Positions 12,670 to 23,748 of a DNA stretch of 64,000 nt are shown here, piece after piece (the stretch's first letter is position 1; each line of letters starts with the position of its first letter). The stretch covers positions 17,955,399-18,019,398 of the forward strand of contig CM046338.1 in the NCBI GenBank assembly GCA_025403435.1, read 5' to 3'. This DNA comes from Artocarpus heterophyllus (Eukaryota > Streptophyta > Magnoliopsida > Rosales > Moraceae). The position numbers were made by a program, and so were the translations under genes. Under the pieces are notes generated by a model. That model saw only the letters and a program-made list of their open reading frames with translations. It was not told the origin of the DNA and ran no database searches.

Positions 12670-14057
12670 AAAATGGCTTTTCTTTTACAAACTTCTTTGA
12701 TCAAGTAGATTGGTTAATATGTGGTGGAAATTAAAGGATTATAACTAACATAAATGATCATTCCATATACTCTTTTAAACCAGTAAATTCTCCATGGATT
12801 TGTGATATTTGCTAGTGAAGGTCATATTTAAGGCTTTTTTTCACCTTCTACCTTGTAATTTATAGAGTTGTCTTATCATTTTGATCTGATGAGTCAAAAT
12901 GAATGGAATATGGAGTAATAAGAATTTGAAGCCCTTAAAATTCAAGAAAAACAATCCAAAAATTACACATAAGATTTATAGAGGTTCATGTTCAATTTTC
13001 AAACAATGTTAAAATTTCACTATATGAAGAAAAAATTACAAGAAAAATCACAACCACAAAAAATTCAATTGTATTAATCAGATACTGAAATCGCTAATAG
13101 ATATAAAAGGCATGTCAACTACAAAACATAGAAAACCTTCCATGCCAAAAATATAATTAATATGCCTAAAATATACGAAAAAGGGTACATTCAGTATCAC
13201 AAGTCCTCTATTTTTAAAATTGAGATATTATTGTAATATTATGTATAGGTTGAAATTTTTAGATTCAACGTGTAATTACTTCTAGATGGGTTCTACTCTC
13301 AGAAGAACTTTCACTTTACTTAAAAAAATAAAAAAGTAAAAAAACTATTCCAAAAAAGACTTTTAAAGTTCCATTAGATTTCATTGCCTTTAAGTACCCT
13401 TTTTTTCTTACAAAATAGAACTTTTAAAAATGTCGCTCCATAAAACGGTTGAAAAGGAAAGGCAAGACCAAATATGCCCATAGTAGCAAATGTAAATCAC
13501 CTTCATCAATCTTTCAGGAAATTCCGTCTTTTTTAAAAAAAAACTTTTCCCTCACTTTTTTAGAAAAGGAAAAGAGATTTTCTCACTCACAAAGCAAGGA
13601 AACTCAAGCCTCCAAGACAAGACTTCCAGAAGGTGTCTATTAGGTGATCAAACGATCTTCTTACTTACCAAGGAAAAATAGCCTACCAAAAAATAAAATA
13701 AAATAAAACAAAACCATTAATGTTGTGGTCCCAAGGCTACAAGATAAGGAAGAAAATATCATCCTTGAGAATGTGTAAGTCATGGTCAAAAAGCCACCAG
13801 CTTCCTACCAGAAAGCTTTTATTTTCCTTGTCCCACAATGTCATCACTTCTAAATATCATGGCCAAAATTTTTTTTCAAGATTGAACAACTGAGACAAGC
13901 AAATTGCTCAATTATAGCTCCAAAATGTCATACTTCTTTGAAATCACGAGGACTTTTTGAGCACAGCTTTTATTATTTATGGCAAAGTACAAAATATATA
14001 CTTCTTAATGGAAATGAGAAGTGAAAGATAGAAATGAGGTTCAATTAGAAGTTTACA
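12670..14057. other. Intergenic, no gene seen
   Basis: This is the AT-rich spacer between the PPR gene and the LRR-kinase pseudogene. It has scattered A-rich tracts and no open frame with family features. The short frame at 13449-13643 is lysine/serine-rich and unsupported. Confidence 0.5.
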
Positions 14058-17000
14058 ATGGCAACAATGATATTTTTCTGTTTTTTCTTTGCCTCACTTG
14101 TCGTCACAACTTGTTCTGCATTTGTTTGTGAGAACTAAAATGATTGTCGGACGCTTCTCGAGTTCAAGAAAGGAGTAACAAGCGATCCAGATGGTCATCT
14201 GCACGCTTGGAATGAAGCCAATCCCTTCTGCAACTGGACTGGAATTACATGCCACCAACATCAGCAAAACCGGGTCGTGGCTCTTCAGCTCGAAGGCATG
14301 CGGCTGCAAGGAAGTTTATCCCCTTTTCTATCGAATCTCTCGCTTCTCACAGAACTTTCACTGCATACCAACAGCTTCTATGGAGAAATCCCAACTTCTT
14401 TTGGAGAACTGTCACAATTAGTGCACCTCAATCTGAGTTTAAATAAGCTTCAAGGTAATATCCCGGTTTCACTACGAGGTTGTCAGAGCTTGAAATTCAT
14501 TGACCTGTCGAACAACAATCTATCTGGGGTCATTCCTGAAGAATTTGGTCTGATGAAGAACTTGACATACTTGGCTCTCTCTCGTAACAGCTTCAATGGA
14601 CTCATACCGCCAATTTTGTCTAATTTAACAGAATTGACGTGGTTGGAACTTTCTTTCAACTACTTTACGGGGAAAATTCCAACGGAGCTCGGCGCACTGA
14701 AAAAGCTAGAGATTCTGTATCTCCATGTGAACTATCTTGAGGGGTCAATACCTTCAGCAATAAGTAACTGCACTGCTTTACGTGAAATTTCAATGATCGA
14801 TAACTCTTTAAGCGGAGAAATCCCTTCAGAGCTGGGTTCCAAGCTGCAAAACTTGCAGAGTGTGTACCTTTCAGAAAACAAGCTTTCTGGGAAAATTCCA
14901 GTGACACTTTCCAATCTTTCTCAGCTGATTTTGCTTGATCTAAGCATAAATAAACTCCAGGGGGAAGTTCCTCTAGAGATGGGAAAGCTAAAAAACCTAG
15001 AGAACCTTTACCTTCACTCCAATGACTTGGACAGTGGATCTGATAATTCATCTCTCAATTTCTTAACAGCACTCACAAACTGTTCACATCTAAAGAAATT
15101 GAACATGCGTTTGTGTTTTTTTGCCGGGAAGCTGCCAGACTCCATTGGTGATCTTTCAAAAGAGCTGTATTACTTCAATCTCAGGAGTAACCTCATAACA
15201 GGAAATGTACCAGAGGGCATTGGGAATTTGAGCAGCCTAGTGACTTTGGAATTGGGGGGCAACCTTTTGGAGGGAAATCTTCCGACAACTTTTGGAAAAC
15301 TTGGCCAATTGCAAAGGCTAAACTTGGGGCAGAACAGATTCTCTGGAGAAATTCCAGGTGAAATTGGGAAGATGGCTAATCTTGGATCACTGAATTTGTC
15401 AGACAATTTGATTAGCGGGTCGATTCCTCCTTCACTTTGTAATACCCCCGCCACTAAGGTATCTCTACTTGTCTCATAACAGACTATCAGCAAATATTCC
15501 CATTGAGCTCACACAATGTTCTCTTTTGATGGTGCTTGATTTATCTTACAACCACTTGCAAGGGCCTGTTCCTTCACAGATTGGCCAACTTTCAAACTTA
15601 GCTCTCTCACTTAACCTGTCGAACAACAATTTCGATGGACATATACCCGAAACTATTGGAAATCTGATACAATTGGAGGCCATTGACCTTTCCCATAATA
15701 ACTTATCTGGTGTCATACCAAGTTCAATTGGAGGCTGCATTTCTTTGGAGTATCTGAACTTCTCCAGCAACATGCTTCAAGGTCCTCTTCCTGAGTCACT
15801 TCAAGTAATCCAATATCTCATAAGTCTGGACTTGAGTCATAATCAATTGAATGGCACTGTTCCAGCATGGATAGGAGACAAGAAGATGATCAAGACTCTT
15901 AATCTGTCCTTCAACAGATTATTTGGAGAGGTTCCGAAGTCCGGAAGGTTTGGAAATTTTAGTGCAAGCTCATTTGTGGGGAATGCAGGGTTATGTGGTG
16001 GCTATTTGGAACTGGATCTTCATCCATGTGAAGTTCAGAAACAGAAAAACAAGATAAATAAGAAAGCGTTGTTTGTGGTCTTAGCAGTCATACCAAGTTG
16101 TGTTGTTTTTCTGTCGGCTGCTTTAGTTGTTCACCGCTTTTTCTTTAAGAAAAGCAGTAACAAAGAAGAGTCTTCGATGTTAAGAGCATTCTCAGGCATT
16201 CATGAATTCTCAAGCACTCCTTGGACCAGAAGTTACACTCAAAGGGAACTTGAGATTGCGACATCTATGTTTAATGAGGCTAATCTTCTGGGAAGAGGAA
16301 GCTTTGGATCGGTCTATAAAGCCGTAATAGATGATGGAAGAACTATTGTTGCGGTGAAGGTTTTTGATGAAGGTTCTTGTCACAGTTACAAAAGCTTACA
16401 GAGGGAGTGTGAAATATTGTCCGAAATCAGGCACAGAAATCTGCTCAGAATCATGGGATCTTCCTGGAATTCAGGTTTCAAGGCTCTTGTGCTCGAGTTT
16501 ATGCCGAATGGGAATTTGGAACAACATCTGTACCCTGGTGGATTAGAGGAAGGTCCTTGTAAGTTGACATTGGAGGAAAGAATGTCAATAGCTATAGACG
16601 TTGCCAATGGCTTGGAGTATCTTCAAGAGGGTTGTCCAACTCAAGTTGTACATTGTGATCTTAAGCCACAAAACGTGCTTCTCAATTATGACATGGTGGC
16701 TCGTATTGCAGATTTTGGCATCGGAAAGCTTCTTTTGGATAGACCAAATGAACAGTCTGTCACGACAGGTTTTCTAAGAGGGACAGTTGGTTATATTCCT
16801 CCAGGTAGCATCTAACTAGGTCACTGAAATTTGGAATAATTACTTAAAACTTTCTACTGTTTTATTGAAACGTCACTTCTTACTCTATATTTTTAAGAAT
16901 TCCATTATAAATCCCTTGTGTTTTTTAATTCATGTTAAAAACCTCCCATTTGTTGTGTTCTAGTCAAAATTTCAGTGCAAAAAGATAGTGTTAAGCTTCA

Positions 17001-17706
17001 TCAAGAATATTTGTTGTTTGTAGTTCCAGATGGGATTTGATTCAACTCCAAAGCCAAATAATCCACATTAGGATTCGGAATAACTCATATATGGAAGCTT
17101 ACAACTTAATCTCACCGAACTACTAAAACTTACAACAACAACATGTTCATTGTTTCGTTTCTTACTTTTAGTGTCTATTTAAGCATGGTTTTTATGCAGA
17201 TTAGTACTACATTCTTTGTTTTTTTTTTTTTTTTTTTGAATTTGTTTCTGGCAAGAATAACAACACCAAAAACTTTGATTCTAAATGTAATAAGAATTTG
17301 TGCTACTTGTGAAACAGAATATGGGCAGGGGATAAAGGTATCAGCTAAAGGAGATATATACAGCTACGGCGTTATGCTACTTGAGATGATCACGAGAAAA
17401 AGACCCACAAGCAGTATGTTCTCAGATGGGCTTCATCTGAGGAAATGGGTGATTTCTTCGCTTCCAAACAACATTTTGGATGTTGTTGACACAACACTGA
17501 AGCAGCAGGCAAGGTTGGGAGGGGGTATGGAGAGGCTTGAGAAATGTTGCATTCAAGTGTTGAATGTTGCATTGATGTGCACACAAGACAAGTCACAAGA
17601 CCGACCCTTAATGTCTTCCGTTGTGCGAATGTTGTCGAACATTTTGAAAGAGCTGAGATTTGAAGCTCCAAATGGTAAGCAACAGAAAGGATCATTAAGA
17701 GAGTGA
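14058..17706 (+). pseudogene. LRR receptor-like kinase (subfamily XII type, non-RD), disrupted
   Basis: The frame starts ATGGCAACAATG at 14058 and encodes a signal peptide, the LRR N-terminal cap (NPFCNWTGITC), about 18-20 LRRs, a second cap, a transmembrane helix (about 16063-16145) and a kinase. The kinase has GRGSFGSVYKA, VAVKVF, HCDLKPQN, DFGIGK and GTVGYIPPE; the cysteine before the catalytic Asp makes it non-RD, a feature of immune receptors such as Xa21 and EFR. An intron at 16805-17317 splits the kinase at a conserved place, and exon 2 (17318-17706) completes it with a proper stop. Two lesions break it. TAA at 14136-14138 (codon 27) lies where the paralogue downstream has TAC. A five-C run at about 15454 shifts the frame by one, so the LRR frame ends at 15479 and the correct frame resumes from about 15469. 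A model starting at 14277 would lose the signal peptide and still be frameshifted. The lesions could be assembly errors, but two of them argue for a pseudogene. Confidence 0.7.
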
Positions 17707-19146
17707 AGAAATAACTGGGCTAGCCAAAGAAACACACGAGTTGTTTGGCTTCTCTTTATATAAGTGCCCCTTAAATCAAGTTTGGTCCAATTGAGGAAGA
17801 ATTCATTTAACAGTATGACTTGTATTCATCTTCGTCCTTGTGGTTTAAGAAGTCGTTCCTTAGTTTTGTTTTGTTATCACAATAAATGAACCATGTACTT
17901 TCTTTTTCTAAAAACAAGTATTGATTGTATAACTGTCTAAACTGAAATACAGGAAAGTGAATTCATACTGAAATTAAAAAAAAAAAAAAGTAGAGTGGTA
18001 CTTGCAAAACGACATTGTTTCTTCAACATCATCAAACTTCTTACATTATTGAAGTTTACAATAAAGAAAAATGAATGATAGAAGTCCAAGCCAAAAAAAA
18101 AAAAAAAAGACTTCCAACTGGATTTCCCAAATGCCAGTACATATTATGGCCATAATGAGAGGAAAACATAATTTGGATATAATATTGTAAGTAGTTGGAA
18201 GCTTTATGTCATCAAACCAGTAAGCATTTATGCAGTGAAAAATTTTGGCCAAGTCATCCGCAGTGGGAAATGCTTTTGTGCAAAAAAAAAAAAAGGCACT
18301 TTAATAACAATTTATTATTGTTCCAAAAAAAAAAAAAAAAAGAACTATTGCCAAATAAATTTTCATTCAAAGCAGAAGCAAACAGACGCAGTTTATAAAT
18401 TCTATAGGGTGTAGTTATATCTTTGTCCCTGGCAGCCCCAAATTCAAGTGCAAATTGGCTAACATGAAAGTGTTTATATCAACTTGAAAATAAAAATCAC
18501 AAGCAAAAGACATGGACTCATGTTAATGATTTTTCCTTTTTTTTTTAAGCTAAACATACCTTTTTTTTAAATCTTTGGGGGGTCAAACTTTCGAGGCTTT
18601 TTTCTTTGTTTTTAACTTTTTCATTCGCTCGTATACTAAGAAAGGCAGAACTTGGCTACATGTAGCAAAATGTGAAAGAAGGTAACATTCCAAAAAAAAA
18701 AAAAAGAAAGAAATATATTAAAGATCCTTATAAACAAGTACATGATATAATATCAACTATTTATACCAGTCCCATTAATTATCCAAGTCCAAAACATGTA
18801 CCAGAAGAGGAACATAAATGAAGTGGTTCAAAGAACTAGTCATTTCTAAATCCACTCTCGTGTCCTGCTCAGCCTTGTTGTGCCAGAAAGTCTCTTCTAT
18901 TTATCTCCAGTTGTCTATCTTTTGTCAATATGTATAAAAAACTGAACAACCAAAGAATCACTAATATTCTTCTTGATACTCAAAAATACTCTTAAGAAAT
19001 TAAAAAAAATAAAAATAAAGAAGAAGAAAAAACTACACCATGTATTATGTAAGTGGTTGGACCCCAGTTTCAGATCACTAATTCACTCAACTAAATATAT
19101 CTCGGTGTTATGTTCAAAATTCAGAGAGAAAGAGGAGGAGAGAAAC
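17707..19146. other. Intergenic with A-rich tracts
   Basis: An AATAAA at about 17881 could serve as the polyadenylation signal of the upstream kinase gene. The rest is AT-rich with at least five poly-A runs of 12-17 bases (about 17975, 18095, 18281, 18326 and 18694). No gene is seen. Confidence 0.5.
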
Positions 19147-20508
19147 ATGGGGTATGATCAGAAGTGTGTAATGACAAGGATATTGTGTTTTTGCTTTTTC
19201 TTACTTTTTGCACCATATGGTACTTCAACTTTTCTTTGTGAGAACTACATTGACTGCAAGGCACTTCTCAAGCTCAAGAAAGGCATTACAAGTGATCCGG
19301 AAGGCCATCTTCAAGACTGGAACGAGGCAAATCCGTTCTGCAACTGGACCGGCATCACATGTCATGAACACGTCAAAAATCGGGTTGTTGCTCTCGAACT
19401 CGTAGACATGGGATTGCATGGAAGTTTAACACCATTTCTTTCCAATCTTTCCCTTCTCATCAAACTTTCACTGCACACCAACAGCTTCTATGGAGAAATC
19501 CCATCTTCTTTTGGTGAACTTTGGGAACTAGTACATCTCAATCTGAGTGAAAATAACCGTCAAGGTAAAATCCCTGCTTCACTGCAAGGTTGTCGGAGCT
19601 TGAAATTCATGAATTTGACTGGCAACAATCTCTCTGGAATTGCTGAGGGAATTGGGCTGATGAAGAACTTGACATACTTATCTCTCACGGTTAATAACCT
19701 CACAGGTTCCGTACCCTCATTTCTATCAAATTTGACAGAATAGACAAGACTAGAACTGTCTTACAATTACTTTACGGGGAAAATCCCGGCAGAGCTCGGG
19801 GAATTGAAAAAGTTGAAGATTATGTTTCTCCATGTGAACTACCTTGAGGGGTCAATACCTTCTGCACTAAGTAACTGCACTGCTTTGCGTGAGATTTGGT
19901 TGATCTGTAACCAGTTAAGCGGAGAATTCCCAATGGAGCTTGATTTAAAATTGCAAAATTTACAGACATTGTACCTTCAAACAAACAAGATTTCAGGGAA
20001 AATTCCAGTGAACATCTCCAATCTTTCTCAGCTGACATTACTTGATCTAAGCATGAATAAACTTAAAAGGTGAAGTTCCAAAAGAATTAGGAATGCTAGA
20101 AAACCTCGAGATTCTTTACCTCCATTCCAATGACCTGATAAGCGGCTCTGATAATTCTTCTCTTGGTTTCTTAACATCTCTCACAAACTGTTCATATCCG
20201 AAGAAGCTGCACCTGGCCTCGTGTCTGTTTGCCAGAAAGCTTCCAGATTCTGTTGGTGATCCTTCAAAAGAGCTCCATTACTTGAACATAAGGGATAACA
20301 GCATATCAGGAAAAATACCAGAGAGTATCGGGAACTTGAGCAGCCTTGTGGACATCGACTTGGGGTACAACTTTTTCGATGGGAAGCTTCCTGCGGCTCA
20401 TGGAAGGCTTGAACAGCTGCAAGGCTTAGGTTGGGGAAAAACAGGTTGCTTGGGCAGATTCCAAATGACAGGGAAGATGTCTAATCTTCGATTACTTGAT
20501 CTTAATAA
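19147..20508 (+). pseudogene. LRR receptor-like kinase fragment, tandem paralogue lacking the kinase
   Basis: The start ATGGGGTATGAT is followed by a hydrophobic signal peptide, CENYIDCKALLKLKKG and NPFCNWTGITCHEH, then LRRs that match the upstream copy closely (NGSLTPFLSNLSLL-type and HTNSFYGEIP). An in-frame TAG at 19741-19743 lies where the upstream copy has TTG. A one-base gain near 20070 shifts the frame. Similarity to the upstream copy stops abruptly at about 20508, in the LRR just after MSNLRLLDL, so the last LRRs, transmembrane helix and kinase are absent. The two copies arose by tandem duplication. Its 5' part (cap and signal peptide) is intact where the other copy is broken. Confidence 0.8.
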
Positions 20509-21540
20509 AATTTTTATTAAAGTTTAATTTACAACTGCTAAACTTAAGGAGCCTATCAAATAAACTTAAGTTTAAATTTATTATTAATAAATAATTATTT
20601 ATTTAATTTAAAAAATTTATAATCATTTATTTTAAAAATATTTTTAAAAAAACCATTTACTTTTACATCTCAAGATTTTAAGAGTCATTTTGTTTAAGAA
20701 AAAAATGATTTAACATCTAAAATACCTTTATGTTTTGCTTAACTACTACTTTTCCCTCTCATCATGCAAGTGTCTAAAACGATCTTGTGTTTTTGAAGTT
20801 ACGCTCAAAATACTTTAAAAACAATGAAAAATTCTACCAAATACCATTCACAAAATAAACAGTGTTAATTACTTTGAAATTAAGATTAAATTGCAGAACT
20901 GGTATCACTCAATTTTTTGCAAACGTAAAAGGACTAAACTATCCCTAAAAGTAAGAAACCCAAATCCGGAATCAAAATATCAGATATACTCTCTCTCTCA
21001 TCCCCTTCGTATCCTCTTTCTCTGTCCTCCCTGCGTCCTTCTTTCTTTCTCTCTCTTCTATTCTTGACAGCGGATCACTATTGCTGGAGATCTTGGACAA
21101 AACTATGACGGCTTCAACGTCGCAAAGCTCGCACGGCATTGGAAGAATGGGCATCGGAGAAGCTGCAGACCTCATGTTCTTCGGTAGGGGCTGACAGTCC
21201 TATGCTCGCAATAAGAGATCCTCCGAAATTCGAAGTCGTGCGAGATTGTCCTGTCCGTCGCCATCGACAAAGATGTGGTGGCGACAGCAAGCTCTAAGCT
21301 TCGATAGGGCCGTTGCGTTGGTTGTGCATTGGCGACCACTTCGGAGCGTAGCCGGAACATAAGGTAGAAATTAGATCCGCACTAACTAATTATTAATGTT
21401 TGGAAATTGTGTAGATTTTAAGGTTGCAGTTCTTTATTTTTCATTTTTTTCGTTTTTGATGTGGTAAAATAGAAAAAAAAAAAGGAAAAAGTTTTTATTT
21501 TATGTCTTTTTTCTTTTTTTGTATTTTATGAGTTTTCCTT
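20509..21540. other. Spacer with a CT-rich leader and GC-rich island
   Basis: AT-rich sequence runs to about 20960. A CT-rich stretch (20989-21062) and a distinctly GC-rich island (about 21065-21365) follow. The island holds a short open frame beginning ATGACGGCTTCAACG at 21104 that closes within 30 codons. It looks like the promoter-proximal end of some gene, but no protein family is recognisable, and AT-rich sequence returns before the repeat array. Confidence 0.35.
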
Positions 21541-21579
21541 TTTTATATTTCTTTATGTAGTAATTGTTCCATCCTGTTG

Positions 21580-23085
21580 TGGTTGCATTTTTCGATCGCC
21601 AACGACGTTATCGGTGATGTTTGTAAATTTTTGAATTTAATGTAAATATAATTTTTACATGATAATACAGCATTATTAAAATAATATTTTATTTTTTGAC
21701 CATTAGTGGTCTCATGAAATCGACTTTGAATTTTTGCATTTACAGGGTAATATAATATTATGAGAATAATACTGTATTTCTTGGTCACCGTTGGTCTGAA
21801 GAAGTTGTCGATAAATTTTTGTATTTACACGGTAATACAATATTATCAGAGTAACATTATATTTCTTGGCCGCGCGGTAGTCCAGTGAAGTCAATGTTGA
21901 ATTTTTTATATTTATATGGAAATACAATATTACGAGAGTAATGCTGTATTTCCCAGCCATCAGTGCTTAAGCAAAGTCATTGTTGAATTTTTATATTTAC
22001 ATAGTAATACAGTATTATAAGAATAATGTTGCATTTTCTGGCAGCCGACAGTCAAACGAAGTCGCGGGTCTATTTTTGTATTTACATGATAATATAGTAT
22101 TTCAAATAAAGTGTTGTATTTCTTAGCCACCGATTGTCTGCGCGAAGTCGCGAGTAAATTTTTGTATTTACAAGTTAATACTGTATTTCAAGTAAAATAT
22201 TGTATTTTTCGACCGCTAATAAATTTTTATATTTACACGGTAATGCAGTATTATCAGAGTAACACTATATTTTTTGACCGTGCGGTAGTCCAATGAAGTT
22301 AATGTTGAATTTTTATATTTACATGGAAATACAATATTACGAGGGTAATGTTGTATTTTCCAGCCACCAGCGCTTAGGCAAAGTTGTTGTTGAATTTTTG
22401 TGTTTACATAGTAATACAGTATTACAAGAATAATGTTGCATTTTTTGGCGGCCAACAGCCAGACAAAGTCGCGGGTGTATTTTTGTATTTACACGATAAT
22501 ACAGTATTTCAAATAAAGTATTGTATTTTCCAGCCACCGATTGTCTGCGTGAGTCGTCGGTAAATTTTTGTATTTACAAGCTAATATTGTATTTGAAGTG
22601 AAATATTGTATTTTTTGACTGTCGGTGAATTTTTGTATTACACTCTAAATACGGTATTTTTCAATAAACATTATATTTCTCGACCACCGATAGTCCGACA
22701 AAGTTGTCGGTAAATATTTGTATTTACACAATAATATTGTATTTCAAGTGAAATACTATATTTCTCAGCCGTCAAAGGTTCCACGAAGTTGTTTGTGAAT
22801 TTTTGTATTTACATGATAAATAATGTATTTCTCGGCCACCGGTGGTCCGACAAAGTTGCCGGTGAATTTTTATATCTACACAGTAAATACAATATTTTTA
22901 TGCTGCCGACGGTCTGACGATGTCACTAGTGAATTTTTGTTTTTCACGGTAAATATAGTTTTTCTTGATAAAATATTGTATTTATACGGTCGTTGACGGT
23001 TTGATGAAGTTGCTGGTGAATATTTTTATTTACACAGTAAATACGGTATTTATTTGTAAATTTTGTATTTCCCGATTGATGGAGG
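21580..23085. repeat. Degenerate tandem array, ~100-bp monomers with a 408-bp higher-order unit
   Basis: A monomer of about 85-105 bases recurs roughly 15 times. Each has a GC-richer half (CGACGAAGTCGCCGGTGAAT-like) and an AT-rich half (TTTTTGTATTTACACGGTAA, then TACAGTATT...GTAATGTTGTATTT). The AATACAGTATT and AATACTGTATT elements inside a monomer are mutually inverted. Four consecutive monomers (about 21800-22207) are repeated as a block at about 22208-22615: for example, CGCGCGGTAG at 21871 corresponds to CGTGCGGTAG at 22279, and GTCTGCG at 22136 to 22543. Open frames on the minus strand within the array are by-products of the repeat. Confidence 0.8.
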
Positions 23086-23748
23086 TGTCAGCAAAGGAGG
23101 TGGAGATATAAAGGATAAAGAGATGAGGGTATTTTCAAATTTTTATTTTTAATTTCTCATAATATATTATTTATTACATTTTAAAACTATACGATCTTAT
23201 TTACTAAGAGTTAGTTTAAATATATTATTTTGCTTAAATTTTTAAAATTTCAAAATTATCCTTTCAATTGAATACAATTTTAAATATTACTTAACAAAAA
23301 ATTTAAATAAAAAATAATTTAAAATGTTTAAATATATATATATATATATATATATATTCCAATTATTTTTAAATTTAATATACTAAGATTAATTTTATCT
23401 AATATTTTGTTTAAAAATGTTTTAAAGTGCATTTTATAAAAATTAAATTACATTTTATAGAAATTAGGCAGTGTAATATTATTTTTTTTTTAAAAAATTA
23501 ACAGTTTTAAGGGTATTTTGATTACAATTTCAAAAACACTCTAGATGGTTACGGTATTTGTACAATAAAAAGGAAAAAAAAAAGTTTTTAAACAAAACAT
23601 AAGAGTTGTTATGTTTTGGATATTTTATTTTTTTCTCAAAAGAAATTCCGCGTTAATTGGAAAAAAAAAAAGAAGCCTCATAACTGAATAAACTTTCGCA
23701 CATCGCGAAGTAACTATTTGCAGAGGCAGAGCTTCGGCGATACTAGAC
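23086..23748. other. AT-rich spacer and 5' region of the DnaJ gene
   Basis: This stretch is low-complexity AT-rich sequence with a (TA)n microsatellite at about 23331-23357. The last 60 bases before the ATG are more mixed and probably hold the 5' UTR. No distinct gene or element is identified. Confidence 0.4.

Noticed and set aside
15469..16815. A separate kinase gene starting at 15469
   Set aside because: It continues the LRR series of 14058-15479 after a one-base shift, and the kinase finishes only with the exon at 17318.
21543..22537. Minus-strand open frames in the tandem array
   Set aside because: Repeat-derived; the same peptide phrases recur with the monomer period.
21580..23085. CRISPR-like array
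   Set aside because: Monomers are contiguous and diverged, with no unique spacers, in a plant nuclear context.
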